Shown here: positions 50,262 to 58,634 of the stretch, piece by piece
Layout of the letters: each line of letters opens with the position of its first letter
Position numbering within the stretch: the stretch's first letter is position 1
NCBI GenBank assembly: GCA_963817905.1
Contig: CAWFPS010000002.1
Span: 806,001 to 870,000 of the forward strand
Direction of reading: 5' to 3'
DNA length: 64,000 bases
DNA from: VRUE01 sp963817905
GTDB taxonomy: Bacteria > Actinomycetota > Thermoleophilia > Solirubrobacterales > 70-9
Position numbers and translations under genes: made by a program
The notes under the pieces: generated by a model
The model's input: only the letters and a program-made list of their open reading frames with translations
The model's database searches: none
What the model was told of the DNA's origin: nothing

Positions 50262-51158
50262 GTCGAAGATCCGTCGCAGAACGACGAGCGTGCTGACCCG
50301 GTAGAGCCGGGCGAGCCGGTCTAGATCTTCAGCGAGTGGTTGACTCGGATCGAACTCTTCATTCAGCTGCGCCAACGGAACCAACAGCTCCGCGGCTATC
50401 GCATTGCAGAAGCGCTCGACCTGCTGGTCCTCTCGGCGGACGTCGAGGCGTGGGTTGGACACGGCGGGCTGCCCGATCCAAATATGAACGAGCTCGTGGG
50501 CCAGCGTGAAGATCTGGGCTGCCTTGGTGTCGGCGCCGTTGATGAACACGACGGGGGCGAGGTCATCAACCAGGGCAAAGCCGCGAAACTCGTTGGGGTC
50601 AAGCGCCCGGTGCGTGTTGCTGCCGACGACCCCGCTGATCATCACCAGGACACCGATGTCCTCGGCTCGCTCGCTGAGTTGGCCAAGGGCCTCGGTCCAG
50701 CTCGAATATTCGCGCCGGGACGCGAGGTCGAAGGCGAGCCTGCTTCTCATGCGATCGGCGACAGATACGACATCGTCTCCAGTCGTGACGGAGCCGACGA
50801 AATCCAGCGCCTCCCCCTCGTTGACCAAGGCATAGGTCCGGTACCACTCCTGTCGCTCCTCGCACAGATAGATCGTGTCGAGCAGGTTGGGGCTTGGGGG
50901 GGTGGGAGCGGCGCCTGGCGGCGTTCTGAAGTCCGGGACGGGGAGAGGCAGGTCTGGCGGTTCGGGCAGCATGAGGAGCCCCACGGGGGTGCTCGTCGCC
51001 CTTGCAAAAGACTCGAGTTGCTTCAGCGTTGGCTGGGCGTCGCCACGGGTCCATGCGGCGAGGCGTGGAACGCGCCGACTCAGATCATCGGCGCTCTTTC
51101 CAGAGCGCTTGCTCGCCCAATCCAAAAGCGAAGGCTCGATCTGGACGCGGACGGTCAT
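50262..51158 (-). pseudogene. 5' part of HTH-ImmA/IrrE metallopeptidase gene split by IS66 copy 2
   Basis: N-terminal XRE-like helical region (SLLDWASKRSGKSADDLSRR, LAAWTRGDAQPTLKQLESFA) then the ImmA/IrrE zincin: GFALVDDLAPVVFINGADTK, AAQIFTLAHELVHIWIGQ (HExxH) and FCNAIAAELLVPLAQL. Ends at VVLRRIFD where the IS begins; the 3' part is at 48425-48683. Intact homologues cleave repressors to switch on mobile elements or TA responses. Confidence 0.85.
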
Positions 51159-51348
51159 CTGCTCCAGTATTCCCGACTTCGCGGCGCGGCCCTTCTCAAG
51201 CCGTGCCAGCGACCGGAGGACATCGCCGATTTGGGCTAGAGCCAATTCCTACGGGGGAAGGGGGCTTGCTCCTTGCGGTGCTCGCCTCTGACCCGACAGC
51301 GAGCCGGTTGCCGCGGCGCGACGGCGGTTCCCGGGTTCCTCGGTGGCG

Positions 51349-51420
51349 CTACCGTGCCATCGAGATCAGCTCGCCTGCAATCAGCGCTACGTGGTTCGTC
51401 TTGGGTTCCGCTGGAGGTAT
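51349..51420 (+). repeat. Cassette repeat copy C
   Basis: CTACCGTGCCATCGAGAT ... CTACGTGGTTCGTCTTGGG and TTCCGCTGGAGGTAT. Lies 29 nt before the small membrane gene at 51450. Confidence 0.75.
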
Positions 51421-51449
51421 TCTGTCTACCCGCGCTGTATGTTGCGTCG

Positions 51450-51821
51450 ATGAGCAGTGATCTCATCGCTTTGGTTGTTGCTGTCACGCTCGGCATTGCA
51501 GTCGTCATCCTGGGGCTGCGGCGCAACCTCTCCGAGACCACGCGAAACGGGCTGCCACGGTTTGGCGGGGGCCCTGAGCGAGCGACCGCGACGCTGGGAC
51601 TATATGAGGGCGGAGAAAGGCGACGACATCCGCTCTCCCCACGGCAAAGGCGGTGGATGTCGGGGGGATTTCTGCTGTTGGGTCTCTCCTACGCAGTTAT
51701 GGCGATGCTGTGGGCCAACGACAGGTTGATTCACGCCGTCTTCGCCGCCCTGTGGGTGATCATCGCTGTGGCGTACTTCCAGGGAAAGCTGCCGCTTTCA
51801 ATGAAAAGGTCTACCTCCTGA
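51450..51821 (+). CDS. Small membrane protein, cassette gene
   Basis: 123 aa. Membrane helix at the N-terminus (LIALVVAVTLGIAVVILGL), a soluble link (ATATLGLYEGGERRRHPLSP), then two helices (GFLLLGLSYAVMAMLWAND, LIHAVFAALWVIIAVAYF). A truncated paralogue is at 56169 and a short fragment at 63197. Placed alone between repeats C and D, which gives a 0.4-kb cassette. Function unknown. Confidence 0.65.
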   Translation: MSSDLIALVVAVTLGIAVVILGLRRNLSETTRNGLPRFGGGPERATATLGLYEGGERRRHPLSPRQRRWMSGGFLLLGLSYAVMAMLWANDRLIHAVFAALWVIIAVAYFQGKLPLSMKRSTS

Positions 51822-51845
51822 ATCGATTTAGCGGCTTGCGCGATG

Positions 51846-51910
51846 GGTAAGGGAAAACGGGCCAGCATCGACTCGAGCTACATGGTTCGTCTTCTGTTCC
51901 GTAAGGGGTA
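51846..51910 (+). repeat. Cassette repeat copy D
   Basis: More divergent at the 5' arm (GGTAAGGGAAAACGGGCCAG), then CTACATGGTTCGTCTTCTG and TTCCGTAAGGGGTATG. Ends 5 nt before the hydrolase stop codon. Confidence 0.7.
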
Positions 51911-51915
51911 TGAAG

Positions 51916-52851
51916 TTAAGTCCCGGCTGCGGGCGACCTTGAAGCAGTTCGCTCCAGGAACCGGTTGACCCACTCGGAGACTCGCTCTGCGTCGTCCAGC
52001 CAAGGGCAGTGACCGCCCTCTCCAACGTGGAGTTCGGCGTCGGGGAGAGCCTTCGCCATCCGCCGCCCCGCCCGTGCGGAGCCCATCGGATCTCGGTCCG
52101 CGAAGACCAATAGCGAGGGCTGCTCGATGGCGGAAAGCTGGGACTCGGTGAGCGCGCTCCGCGCTCTTGCTCCGCGGAGGCGGAGCAGCGCTCTCAGGTT
52201 CGATCGGAAGGTTCGCTCGAATCCCGGCATCCGCTCGGTGGCGAGGATCACCTGGGCGACCTCGAGCGGGAGCGGATACTGACGAACCATCTTCGAGAGA
52301 TGTTCCACTTGCTTGAGGGAAGGCGGCTGAAGCCGCATGAGCGTCGCGCCGAGGAGTCTCGTCGAGAGCATCCGCATCGGGACCGGCGCCGAAGTCCCGG
52401 GTGCGAGCGCCGGACAGCCGACATGCGCCATTGCGCCCACGCGTCCTGGGCGGTCGCTTGCCAGCCAGAGCGCCCACAGCGACCCGAGTGAGTTGGCGAT
52501 GAACGCTGGACGTTCGAGTCCGAGCCCGTCGAGGACGCTCTCGATAAAGCTGACGGCGTGGGCCCGGAGTTCCGGCGGCTCGCTAGGAGGCGGGTCGGTC
52601 AGCCCGTAGGCGGGCAGATCGACTGCGTGCAGCGTGTGCCCCGCTATGCGAGCCATGAGTGGGGCCCACATCGCCGCCGGGGTTCCTATGCCGTTCAGCA
52701 TCAGGGCGGGCGGGCCCTCTCCGGTCACGAGCACGTGGGCGCGGCCCTCCAGCATCTCCACATCGACGTACCTCCGCTCCGCTTCCACCCCGAAGCGGTC
52801 CAGCACCGCCGCCTGGGCAGCCTCGAAGGCTTGTCTCGAATGCGCGTGCAT
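51916..52851 (-). CDS. Alpha/beta hydrolase, cassette gene under TetR control
   Basis: 311 aa. PALMLNGIGTPAAMWAPLMAR, nucleophile elbow AFIANSLGSLWALWLAS (Ser), acid in LLVFADRDPMGSA and His in EGGHCPWLDDAERV. Substrate unknown; the TetR gene divergent from it, with a shared palindrome, suggests induction by a small molecule. The pair fills the space between repeats D and E almost exactly. Confidence 0.82.
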   Translation of the reverse strand: MHAHSRQAFEAAQAAVLDRFGVEAERRYVDVEMLEGRAHVLVTGEGPPALMLNGIGTPAAMWAPLMARIAGHTLHAVDLPAYGLTDPPPSEPPELRAHAVSFIESVLDGLGLERPAFIANSLGSLWALWLASDRPGRVGAMAHVGCPALAPGTSAPVPMRMLSTRLLGATLMRLQPPSLKQVEHLSKMVRQYPLPLEVAQVILATERMPGFERTFRSNLRALLRLRGARARSALTESQLSAIEQPSLLVFADRDPMGSARAGRRMAKALPDAELHVGEGGHCPWLDDAERVSEWVNRFLERTASRSPAAGT

Positions 52852-52873
52852 GTCGCAGCTCCTTCCAGGTGTT

Positions 52874-52909
52874 GGTTTACTATCTGTAAACCACTGTAGA
52901 AAGGGGTTT
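52874..52909. promoter_or_regulatory. TetR operator in the divergent intergenic region
   Basis: Perfect palindrome GGTTTAC-TATCT-GTAAACC at 52874-52892 and a further half-site GGTTTAC at about 52903-52909, in the 63-nt gap between hydrolase and TetR genes. Confidence 0.65.
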
Positions 52910-52914
52910 ACGGG

Positions 52915-53511
52915 ATGTCAAGTGAATGGGGGCGTGACTACGGCGATCCCGAGACGCGCAAACGCATCATCGAGGTGACCCGGCAGCTTCTCGTCGAGCA
53001 TGGCTCGGGCCTGCGGCTTCAGGAGGTGGCCGCGCGGGCCGGCGTATCGCGCCAGGCCCTCTATCTGCACTTCGGCGACCGGCAGGGCCTCATTCTTGCT
53101 CTTGTCCGGGAGATGGACGCCACCCTGCAACTGGCCGATCTCCTGGCTCATGTCTATGCGGCGGAGAACGGGGGGGAGTTGCTGGAACGGGCGATGCGCC
53201 TCAGCACCGACTTCTGGAGGAAAGTCGCGCCGGTAGCCGGCGTGCTGGTGGGGAGCCAAGATGATGCACTGCGTGCGGCATGGCGAGATCGGATGACCTT
53301 CAGACGCGGGACGTTTAGGCGAATGGCCGAGCGGCTTGACGAGATGGGCGAGCTGGCGTCCTCCTGGAGCGTCGACGACGCCTCCGCCCTGCTCTACGCG
53401 GTCACCCATTTCGACTCCTGGCGTGAGCTCACCGAAGAGCTGAGCTGGAGCGACGACCACTACGTCGAGGCGATGGGGAGCCTGCTCGGGCGGGCGCTGT
53501 TGGGCGATTGA
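52915..53511 (+). CDS. TetR-family repressor, cassette gene
   Basis: 198 aa. N-terminal HTH: RIIEVTRQLLVEHGSGLRLQ, then EVAARAGVSRQALYLHFGDR, the standard TetR signature. C-terminal helices form the ligand-binding domain. Divergent from the hydrolase, with the palindromic operator between. Stop is 13 nt before repeat E. Confidence 0.87.
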   Translation: MSSEWGRDYGDPETRKRIIEVTRQLLVEHGSGLRLQEVAARAGVSRQALYLHFGDRQGLILALVREMDATLQLADLLAHVYAAENGGELLERAMRLSTDFWRKVAPVAGVLVGSQDDALRAAWRDRMTFRRGTFRRMAERLDEMGELASSWSVDDASALLYAVTHFDSWRELTEELSWSDDHYVEAMGSLLGRALLGD

Positions 53512-53524
53512 GCTGGCAGAGCGC

Positions 53525-53593
53525 CTACCGCCAGCGAAACCGGGCCAGCGGAGACTCGCGCCACCGGGTTCGACTTATGTCTCGCTGGGGGTA
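53525..53593 (+). repeat. Cassette repeat copy E
   Basis: CTACCGCCAGCGAAACCGGG ... CGGGTTCGACTTATGTCTCG and CTGGGGGTATT. CCAGCGAAAC in the 5' arm pairs with GTCTCGCTGG in the 3' arm at 9 of 10 positions. Confidence 0.75.
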
Positions 53594-53622
53594 TTCTCAG
53601 GAAAGCGCTCTACGAAGCCAAG

Positions 53623-53645
53623 AGCCCCGGTTCGCCGGGGCTTTT
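53623..53645 (+). terminator. Rho-independent terminator, target of the group II intron
   Basis: Stem AGCCCCGG / CCGGGGCT with TTCG loop and T-run. Intron 5' end follows at 53649, matching the known preference of group IIC introns for terminator hairpins. Confidence 0.75.
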
Positions 53646-53648
53646 CTC

Positions 53649-55545
53649 GTGTACGCCGGGCATGCCAGGACGCTCGGAGGTGAAAGTCCTCTGTGAAGGA
53701 GATGGCACCAACCACAAGCCGAAGCCAACTGCGTCGCCGCGAGGCGGGGTGGGAAGGAAGGTGGAGGCGAAACCGCGACCCGAGGGACACGAACCGCATC
53801 GGAGGCGGGGCGGCCAGGGCGAGCCTGCATGACACGGCGAAGCCCGTTGCCATCAAGCGGCCGCAACGTAAATGCGGCGGGTGCGCGGGGAAGGTGTCCT
53901 GGCTTATCCCGGGAGGCCTGTCGGAGTGTCGGCCTCGACGCAAGTCGCCCGACCCCGGCCGCCGCGAGGCGGCCGGTCACCCGACAGGAGTCAGCAGAGG
54001 CCGTAGTAGCGGCGGGATCGTGCGCCGCGAAGGGCCGAACGCGAAGCCGAGGCAAAGTGCGCCCGTGCTCGCGGAAGCCACAGCAGCCAACCCCGCCCCG
54101 GCGGGGCCTTCGCGCAATGGATGCCTAGGGTGAAGCCCGAAGCTCCCCGCGAAGAGCAAAGCGGCTTCCCGGCGCCAGGCGAGGCAAAGCCTCACCCCGC
54201 CGTCACCGGGGATCTCTGGGGGAAGTTCCTCTCCCGGGGCAATCTGGCGGCGGCGCTCAGACGCGTCGAGCGAAACGCCGGTGCTCCCGGCGTCAATGGC
54301 ATGCAGACCAAAGAGCTTCGCTCCTGGCTGCATGACCACTGGCCCAAAGTCCGGGCAAGGCTCGACGCGGGCACCTACTGTCCCTCTCCCACCCGCAGGG
54401 TCACGATCCCAAAGCCCTCGGGAGGAAAGCGGGAGCTGGGGGTGCCGACGGCCCTGGATCGAGTGATCCAGCAGGCCCTCTCGCAGGTGCTGGTGCCCGT
54501 ATTCGATCCCGGCTTCTCGGAGCGTAGCTTCGGCTTTCGTCCCGAGCGCTCGGCCCATGATGCGATCAAGCGCGCTCAGCGCGACATCGCCGAGGGGCAT
54601 GGGTGGGCCGTCGATCTGGACCTCGATCGCTTCTTCGATCGAGTCCAGCACGACGCGCTGATGGCGAGGGTCGCAAGGCGGGTCACCGACAAGAAGGTGC
54701 TCAAGCTGATCCGCAGCTACCTGGAAGCGGGAGTCATGGCAGACGGGGTGAAGCAGCCAACCGAGGAGGGAACCCCGCAGGGTTCTCCCCTCTCACCGCT
54801 GCTCTCCAACGTCTACCTCGACGACCTCGACCGGATGCTGGAGAAGCGAGGGCACCGCTTCGTCCGCTACGCGGATGACATCACGATCTACGTCGCCTCC
54901 AAACGGGCGGCCGAGCGCGTGATGGGTAACACCTGCGAGTTCATCGAGCGACGCCTGAAGCTGCGGGTCAACCGCGAGAAGTCCGCGATTGACCGCGCGA
55001 CGAGGCGAACCCTCCTGGGGTTCGGCTTCTTCAAGCGAGGAGGCGAGATCAAGGTCAGGATCGATCCCAAGGCCCGCAAGCGGGTCAAAGATCGCCTGCG
55101 CCGTCTTACCTCACGTAGTTGGGGCACCTCGATGGAGCGGCGGATCAACTCGATCAACCGCTTCAGCCGAGGGTGGACGGCCTACTTCGCGTTGGCCGAT
55201 ACGCCTTCGGTCTTCGAGGAGCTCGATGAGTGGTTGCGCCGCCGGTTGCGGCAGGTCAGGTGGAAGGAGTGGAAGAAAATCCGCACCAAACACCGCAACC
55301 TGATCGCCACCGGCATCCCAGAGGGCAAGGCCTATGAGTGGGCCAACAGCCGCCTGGGCTACTGGCGGATCGCGAGGTCGTGGGTGCTCACCCGCAGCCT
55401 CACGAATGCCTACTGGCGCGAGCAAGGGCTTGCCGGCTTCACCGACCCCTACCGTCGTTTCCGGAACGCGACGCGAACCGCCGGATGCGGACCCGCACGT
55501 CCGGTGGTGTGGGAGGGGCGGGGGTAAGCCCCGCCCCTACCCGAT
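53649..55545 (+). mobile_element. Group IIC intron
   Basis: 5' end GTGTACGCCGGGCATG and the GGAGGTGAAAGTCCTC motif of bacterial class C introns. Encodes a reverse transcriptase/maturase in domain IV. The 3' end has a domain V-like GCCGGATGCGGACC/CCGCACGTCCGG hairpin and a domain VI stem ending CCCCTACCCGAT at 55545. Inserted just behind a terminator and 56 nt after repeat E. Length 1.9 kb is usual. 53649-54120 is intron RNA, not a protein gene. Confidence 0.85.
54121..55527 (+). CDS. ltrA: Group II intron reverse transcriptase/maturase
   Basis: 468 aa. RT blocks in order: VNGMQTKELRSWLHDHW, the primer-grip region PKPSGGKRELGVPTALDRVIQ, then GWAVDLDLDRFFDRVQHDAL, GTPQGSPLSPLLSNVYLDDL and catalytic RYADDITIYVAS (YADD near residue 250). 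Maturase X domain follows (RINSINRFSRGWTAYFALAD). It lacks an HNH endonuclease, as expected for class C introns. Complete frame, so the intron may be mobile. Confidence 0.92.
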   Translation: MPRVKPEAPREEQSGFPAPGEAKPHPAVTGDLWGKFLSRGNLAAALRRVERNAGAPGVNGMQTKELRSWLHDHWPKVRARLDAGTYCPSPTRRVTIPKPSGGKRELGVPTALDRVIQQALSQVLVPVFDPGFSERSFGFRPERSAHDAIKRAQRDIAEGHGWAVDLDLDRFFDRVQHDALMARVARRVTDKKVLKLIRSYLEAGVMADGVKQPTEEGTPQGSPLSPLLSNVYLDDLDRMLEKRGHRFVRYADDITIYVASKRAAERVMGNTCEFIERRLKLRVNREKSAIDRATRRTLLGFGFFKRGGEIKVRIDPKARKRVKDRLRRLTSRSWGTSMERRINSINRFSRGWTAYFALADTPSVFEELDEWLRRRLRQVRWKEWKKIRTKHRNLIATGIPEGKAYEWANSRLGYWRIARSWVLTRSLTNAYWREQGLAGFTDPYRRFRNATRTAGCGPARPVVWEGRG

Positions 55546-55676
55546 TCAAGTGGCGGCAACTGTTGGCAACGGGTACCGCGGGACTCCTCGACCTCCGGCT
55601 CCCGACAGGGCCTCCCGGACGCCTTGTAGCCGGGCGCGAACTTCGTCGAGGTCGCCCCGACGGCGATACTGCCCCC

Positions 55677-56054
55677 GTGGAGCTGCTCGCGGTTTCGACG
55701 GGAGTTGCCATCGCCTACGGAATTGGCCTCTGGGTCGTGCTGATCATCGGGCCGGCGACGGTCACGGTGCTGAAGGGTCAGTGGCCCCTGTTCGATTACG
55801 GCTGGTTCACGCTCGGGATTGTTTGGTGGATCACGGGCTTCAGACTGGCCCGACCCGAGTCCTGGTGGGCCCGCCATCTCTATGGCCCAGCCAAGCTTGC
55901 GCGCGCAAAAGCTCGTTACCCGGAAACCTTGGATGAAGAAGAAGGAATTGATGGAGAACCCGACCCACCGTGGGTCCACATCGCAACCGCACTCTTCCTC
56001 GCCGTCTGCATCCTCGCGGCGATCCTCGTGGTCGGAGGGCTCCTTGGTCTCTAA
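55677..56054 (+). CDS. Three-helix membrane protein, hypothetical
   Basis: 125 aa, GTG start. Helices: GVAIAYGIGLWVVLIIGPAT, FTLGIVWWITGFRLA, and IATALFLAVCILAAILVVGG at the C-terminus, with a charged acidic link (ETLDEEEGIDGEPDPP). No family recognised. Lies behind the intron in the E-F interval. Confidence 0.55.
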   Translation: MELLAVSTGVAIAYGIGLWVVLIIGPATVTVLKGQWPLFDYGWFTLGIVWWITGFRLARPESWWARHLYGPAKLARAKARYPETLDEEEGIDGEPDPPWVHIATALFLAVCILAAILVVGGLLGL

Positions 56055-56168
56055 CGCCGACTACCGAGTGCCGGGACCAGCGAGCTCGACCAGATCGGCG
56101 AGCGGGTTGACCACCTGACGATGATCTTCGATTTCACCTCGGTGATTGCGTAAGAAGGTCCCGATCAG

Positions 56169-56435
56169 GTGCCCCCGACGCTGGGGCTATATGAGGGCGG
56201 GGAAAGGCGACGCCGCCCGCTCTCCCCACGGCAAAGGCGGTGGATGGCGGGGGAGTTTCTGCTGCTAGGCCTCGCCTACGCAGCTATGGCACTGCTGTGG
56301 GCCGACGACAGGTTGATTCACGCCGTCTTTGCCGCCCTATGGGTGATTGTCGCTGTTGGATACTTCGTTGGAAGGTGGACCGTGGGTTGGCGCGCCCTTT
56401 TTCTCAGGGGCGCGGGGCGTCTGTTCGGCCAGTAG
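56169..56435 (+). CDS. Truncated paralogue of the small membrane protein at 51450
   Basis: 88 aa. Very similar to residues 45-120 of the 51450 protein (PTLGLYEGGERRRRPLSP, AMALLWADDRLIHAVFAALW) but lacks its first membrane helix. The GTG start may be fortuitous. Upstream (56062-56152) a short frame ending DHLTMIFDFTSVIA appears to be the tail of another broken gene. Confidence 0.55.
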   Translation: MPPTLGLYEGGERRRRPLSPRQRRWMAGEFLLLGLAYAAMALLWADDRLIHAVFAALWVIVAVGYFVGRWTVGWRALFLRGAGRLFGQ

Positions 56436-56467
56436 ATGCTCACCGTTCTCTGAAATGCTTCCGCCCC

Positions 56468-57046
56468 ATGAACGGCCGGGACGAACTTCGCGCGCTGGTC
56501 CAGCGTCGGCGCGACGAGGACGAGACGCTTGCGAGGGAGCAGGCCCAGCTCGATCGCGCTCGAGTGGTTTACGAAGAAGAGGAGAGCCGGACCAGGGAGC
56601 GCCTGCACGACGCCGGTGCCGCGATGCTCTCTGCATTGGATCGAAGCGGAACGGCGACGGAGTTCCCGGTGGGGAAAAAGCCGCGCGGCGTGATCGGGCT
56701 GTTCCGCTCTCAGGGCCTCGTGGTTGGATGGAGCCTTGAGTTGCCAATTACCGGTAGCAGGATCGTGTGCAGCGACGGAACGCTGGTGCATGTCCCTCCC
56801 CGGGGGGACGCTGATCCGGAATACTCGTCACTTAACGAGTGGATCGACCGGCATATCGCGAGCACTCGGTACAAGCTCGAAGACGGCGGTGCCATCAATC
56901 TGTTCGCAGCGGTCTTTCGAGCGCCAGCACCCCGAGGCCTTGGTGCAGTCGACGTGGCTGAGCTGAGGATCCGCCTCGGTCGCATGGCTGACAAGCTCAA
57001 CAACGGTTTCGCCGACATTCTGCACCAACGAGGAATAGAGCCGTAA
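56468..57046 (+). CDS. Hypothetical cytoplasmic protein
   Basis: 192 aa. N-terminal charged coiled coil (LRALVQRRRDEDETLAREQA, VVYEEEESRTRERL) followed by an alpha/beta domain (GVIGLFRSQGLVVGWSLELP). No motif identified. Stop is 70 nt before repeat F. Confidence 0.5.
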   Translation: MNGRDELRALVQRRRDEDETLAREQAQLDRARVVYEEEESRTRERLHDAGAAMLSALDRSGTATEFPVGKKPRGVIGLFRSQGLVVGWSLELPITGSRIVCSDGTLVHVPPRGDADPEYSSLNEWIDRHIASTRYKLEDGGAINLFAAVFRAPAPRGLGAVDVAELRIRLGRMADKLNNGFADILHQRGIEP

Positions 57047-57115
57047 TCCAGGTCAGCGCCTCTCTGTGTTCCGAGTCGAGCCGCTGTTCCGGCCTCGGTG
57101 CGCGCGACGTTGCAA

Positions 57116-57210
57116 CTGCCGTGCCAGCGAAACGGGGTCAACCGCGATCCGAGCTACGCGGTTCGTCTCGTGTTCCGCCGGGGGTACTGCTCGTTGCGGT
57201 GGTCGAACGG
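57116..57210 (+). repeat. Cassette repeat copy F with 3' tail
   Basis: CTGCCGTGCCAGCGAAAC ... CTACGCGGTTCGTCTCGTG, TTCCGCCGGGGGTACTG, then tail CTCGTTGCGGTGGTCGAACG. The tail resembles the sequence directly after tRNA-Glu (GGTACTGATCGTTGCGGTGG at 24899-24918). Confidence 0.78.
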
Positions 57211-57272
57211 TCCACCCGTCGTAGATGGCTGGCGTCATACTGGCCACGAAGCCCGGGGCGATCCGATTGCGA

Positions 57273-58451
57273 TCAGTCGGAGTGGATCTCGCGCCGCATG
57301 TAGGCGGCAAATAGCGGGTCGGCCAGCGCCCATGACCCGCGCTCACCGGGTCTGATCACGATCGAAGCATCCGCCAGGGCGTTCAGGGCCCGGTTGGCAC
57401 CCTTCTTCTCCAGTTGCTCGTACGGCGACCGCTGGTGCGCAAGGCGCACAGAGACCTCGACGGCCGTGTTGCCCATCGCCCTAATGCGGTCCATCAGGTC
57501 GGCATGGCGACCGGCATCCGCCGCGAGCGCCCCGCGATGGCCGCGCTCCGCAAGCGTGCCGTCGATATGGCGGGTGCCCTCCTCCACCGAGGCATGGTGA
57601 GCCTGCTGGGCGATCAGCATCGTTGAGCGAGGGTGTCCCTCGCCCGCCGCGGCGATCAATTTCAAAGCCTCCTCGTCGACGATGCATTCGTCCTCTTCGA
57701 ACCGCTCGCGCAGTCCTCGACGCCACTCCTCCTCGCTGATCAGGGAAAGCTCGTGAAAGCCGCCGAATTGGTACAGGGCACGGCGCTCGTTACTGAACAT
57801 GTCCCGCATCAGGTGCTCGACGCTTCCGGCGAACAGGCAGGTTACGAGTGGGGAGTCATGCAACGCCTCGCGGAGCCGTTGAGTGATCTGCTCGGGGTCG
57901 CCATACGCCCCGCTGGTCAGTTGCTGGAGCTCATCGACGAAAAGGATCAACTGCCGTTCGTCTCGTTCGGCGATGCGCTGAGGTAGCTCGAGAGCGAGGC
58001 CGAGTTCCTGCAGTGGATCGTGACGCTTCCGGGTTGGTTCAAGGGCGATCTCCACGGCATCGCCAAGCTCGGACTTAACTCGCAAAACGGTGGTCAACGA
58101 TCGCCCTGCAAGGGCACGGGAGGGGAAGCTGCGCACTCGCTCAACCAGGCGCTTGAGGGACGAGCGGTTGGCGAGCGTCTCCTGGGCGAGCGTCTCCGCA
58201 AGCGCGGCGGCGTTCGTATCTCGGAAGAGACTGACACTTACGGTATAGAAGCGCCGTCGCCGAAGCGCGGCGACCGTGGCCTCGCAGACCGTGCTCTTGC
58301 CAGTGCGGCGTGGAGCGGCGACGATCCGGTGCAGCCCATCGGCAAGCTCAGCCGTGAGATCTTCCAAGTCGCTCCGGCGTCCGATGAGCTGTGCCGGGGG
58401 GCGAATCGGCTCCTCCGAAGGAAAGAGGTCTCGTGAGCGGAGCCGAGGCAT
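57273..58451 (-). CDS. STAND-type AAA+ ATPase (archaeal ATPase family-like), cassette gene
   Basis: 392 aa. LIGRRSDLEDLTAELADGLH, Walker A IVAAPRRTGKSTVCEATVAA, Walker B RQLILFVDELQQL, sensor region TCLFAGSVEHLMRDMF and a winged helix near the C-terminus (HASVEEGTRHIDGTL and later helices). This matches archaeal-type STAND ATPases that act in regulation or defence; no effector domain is fused. Start codon abuts a palindrome, and no ribosome-binding site is evident, so the mRNA may be leaderless. Alone between repeats F and G. Confidence 0.78.
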   Translation of the reverse strand: MPRLRSRDLFPSEEPIRPPAQLIGRRSDLEDLTAELADGLHRIVAAPRRTGKSTVCEATVAALRRRRFYTVSVSLFRDTNAAALAETLAQETLANRSSLKRLVERVRSFPSRALAGRSLTTVLRVKSELGDAVEIALEPTRKRHDPLQELGLALELPQRIAERDERQLILFVDELQQLTSGAYGDPEQITQRLREALHDSPLVTCLFAGSVEHLMRDMFSNERRALYQFGGFHELSLISEEEWRRGLRERFEEDECIVDEEALKLIAAAGEGHPRSTMLIAQQAHHASVEEGTRHIDGTLAERGHRGALAADAGRHADLMDRIRAMGNTAVEVSVRLAHQRSPYEQLEKKGANRALNALADASIVIRPGERGSWALADPLFAAYMRREIHSD

Positions 58452-58469
58452 GTTGGCAATTATGCCAAC
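58452..58469 (-). promoter_or_regulatory. Palindrome adjoining the ATPase start codon
   Basis: Perfect 7-bp inverted repeat GTTGGCA-ATTA-TGCCAAC immediately before the ATG, including a CATAAT -10-like hexamer on the minus strand. Probable operator-promoter. Confidence 0.55.
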
Positions 58470-58519
58470 TTAGGTTGACGGATTCGCCAACCCCCTTGGC
58501 GAGGGACCAGGGATGTCAT

Positions 58520-58616
58520 TCCAGCAAGATCACCTTAGTCTCGATCCGCGCCCGGTTCGACTTGTGTTCCGCTGGGGGTACTTGGGCAACGGCCCGTGAC
58601 GGTGGTCGAACCACGC
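58520..58616 (+). repeat. Cassette repeat copy G with 3' tail
   Basis: TTCCAGCAAGATCACC ... CCCGGTTCGACTTGTGTTCC and GCTGGGGGTACTTG, then CGGTGGTCGAACCACG. 5' arm is divergent. Tail spacing differs from copy F. Confidence 0.7.
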
Positions 58617-58634
58617 TGGAGGGGAGCAAGCCTG

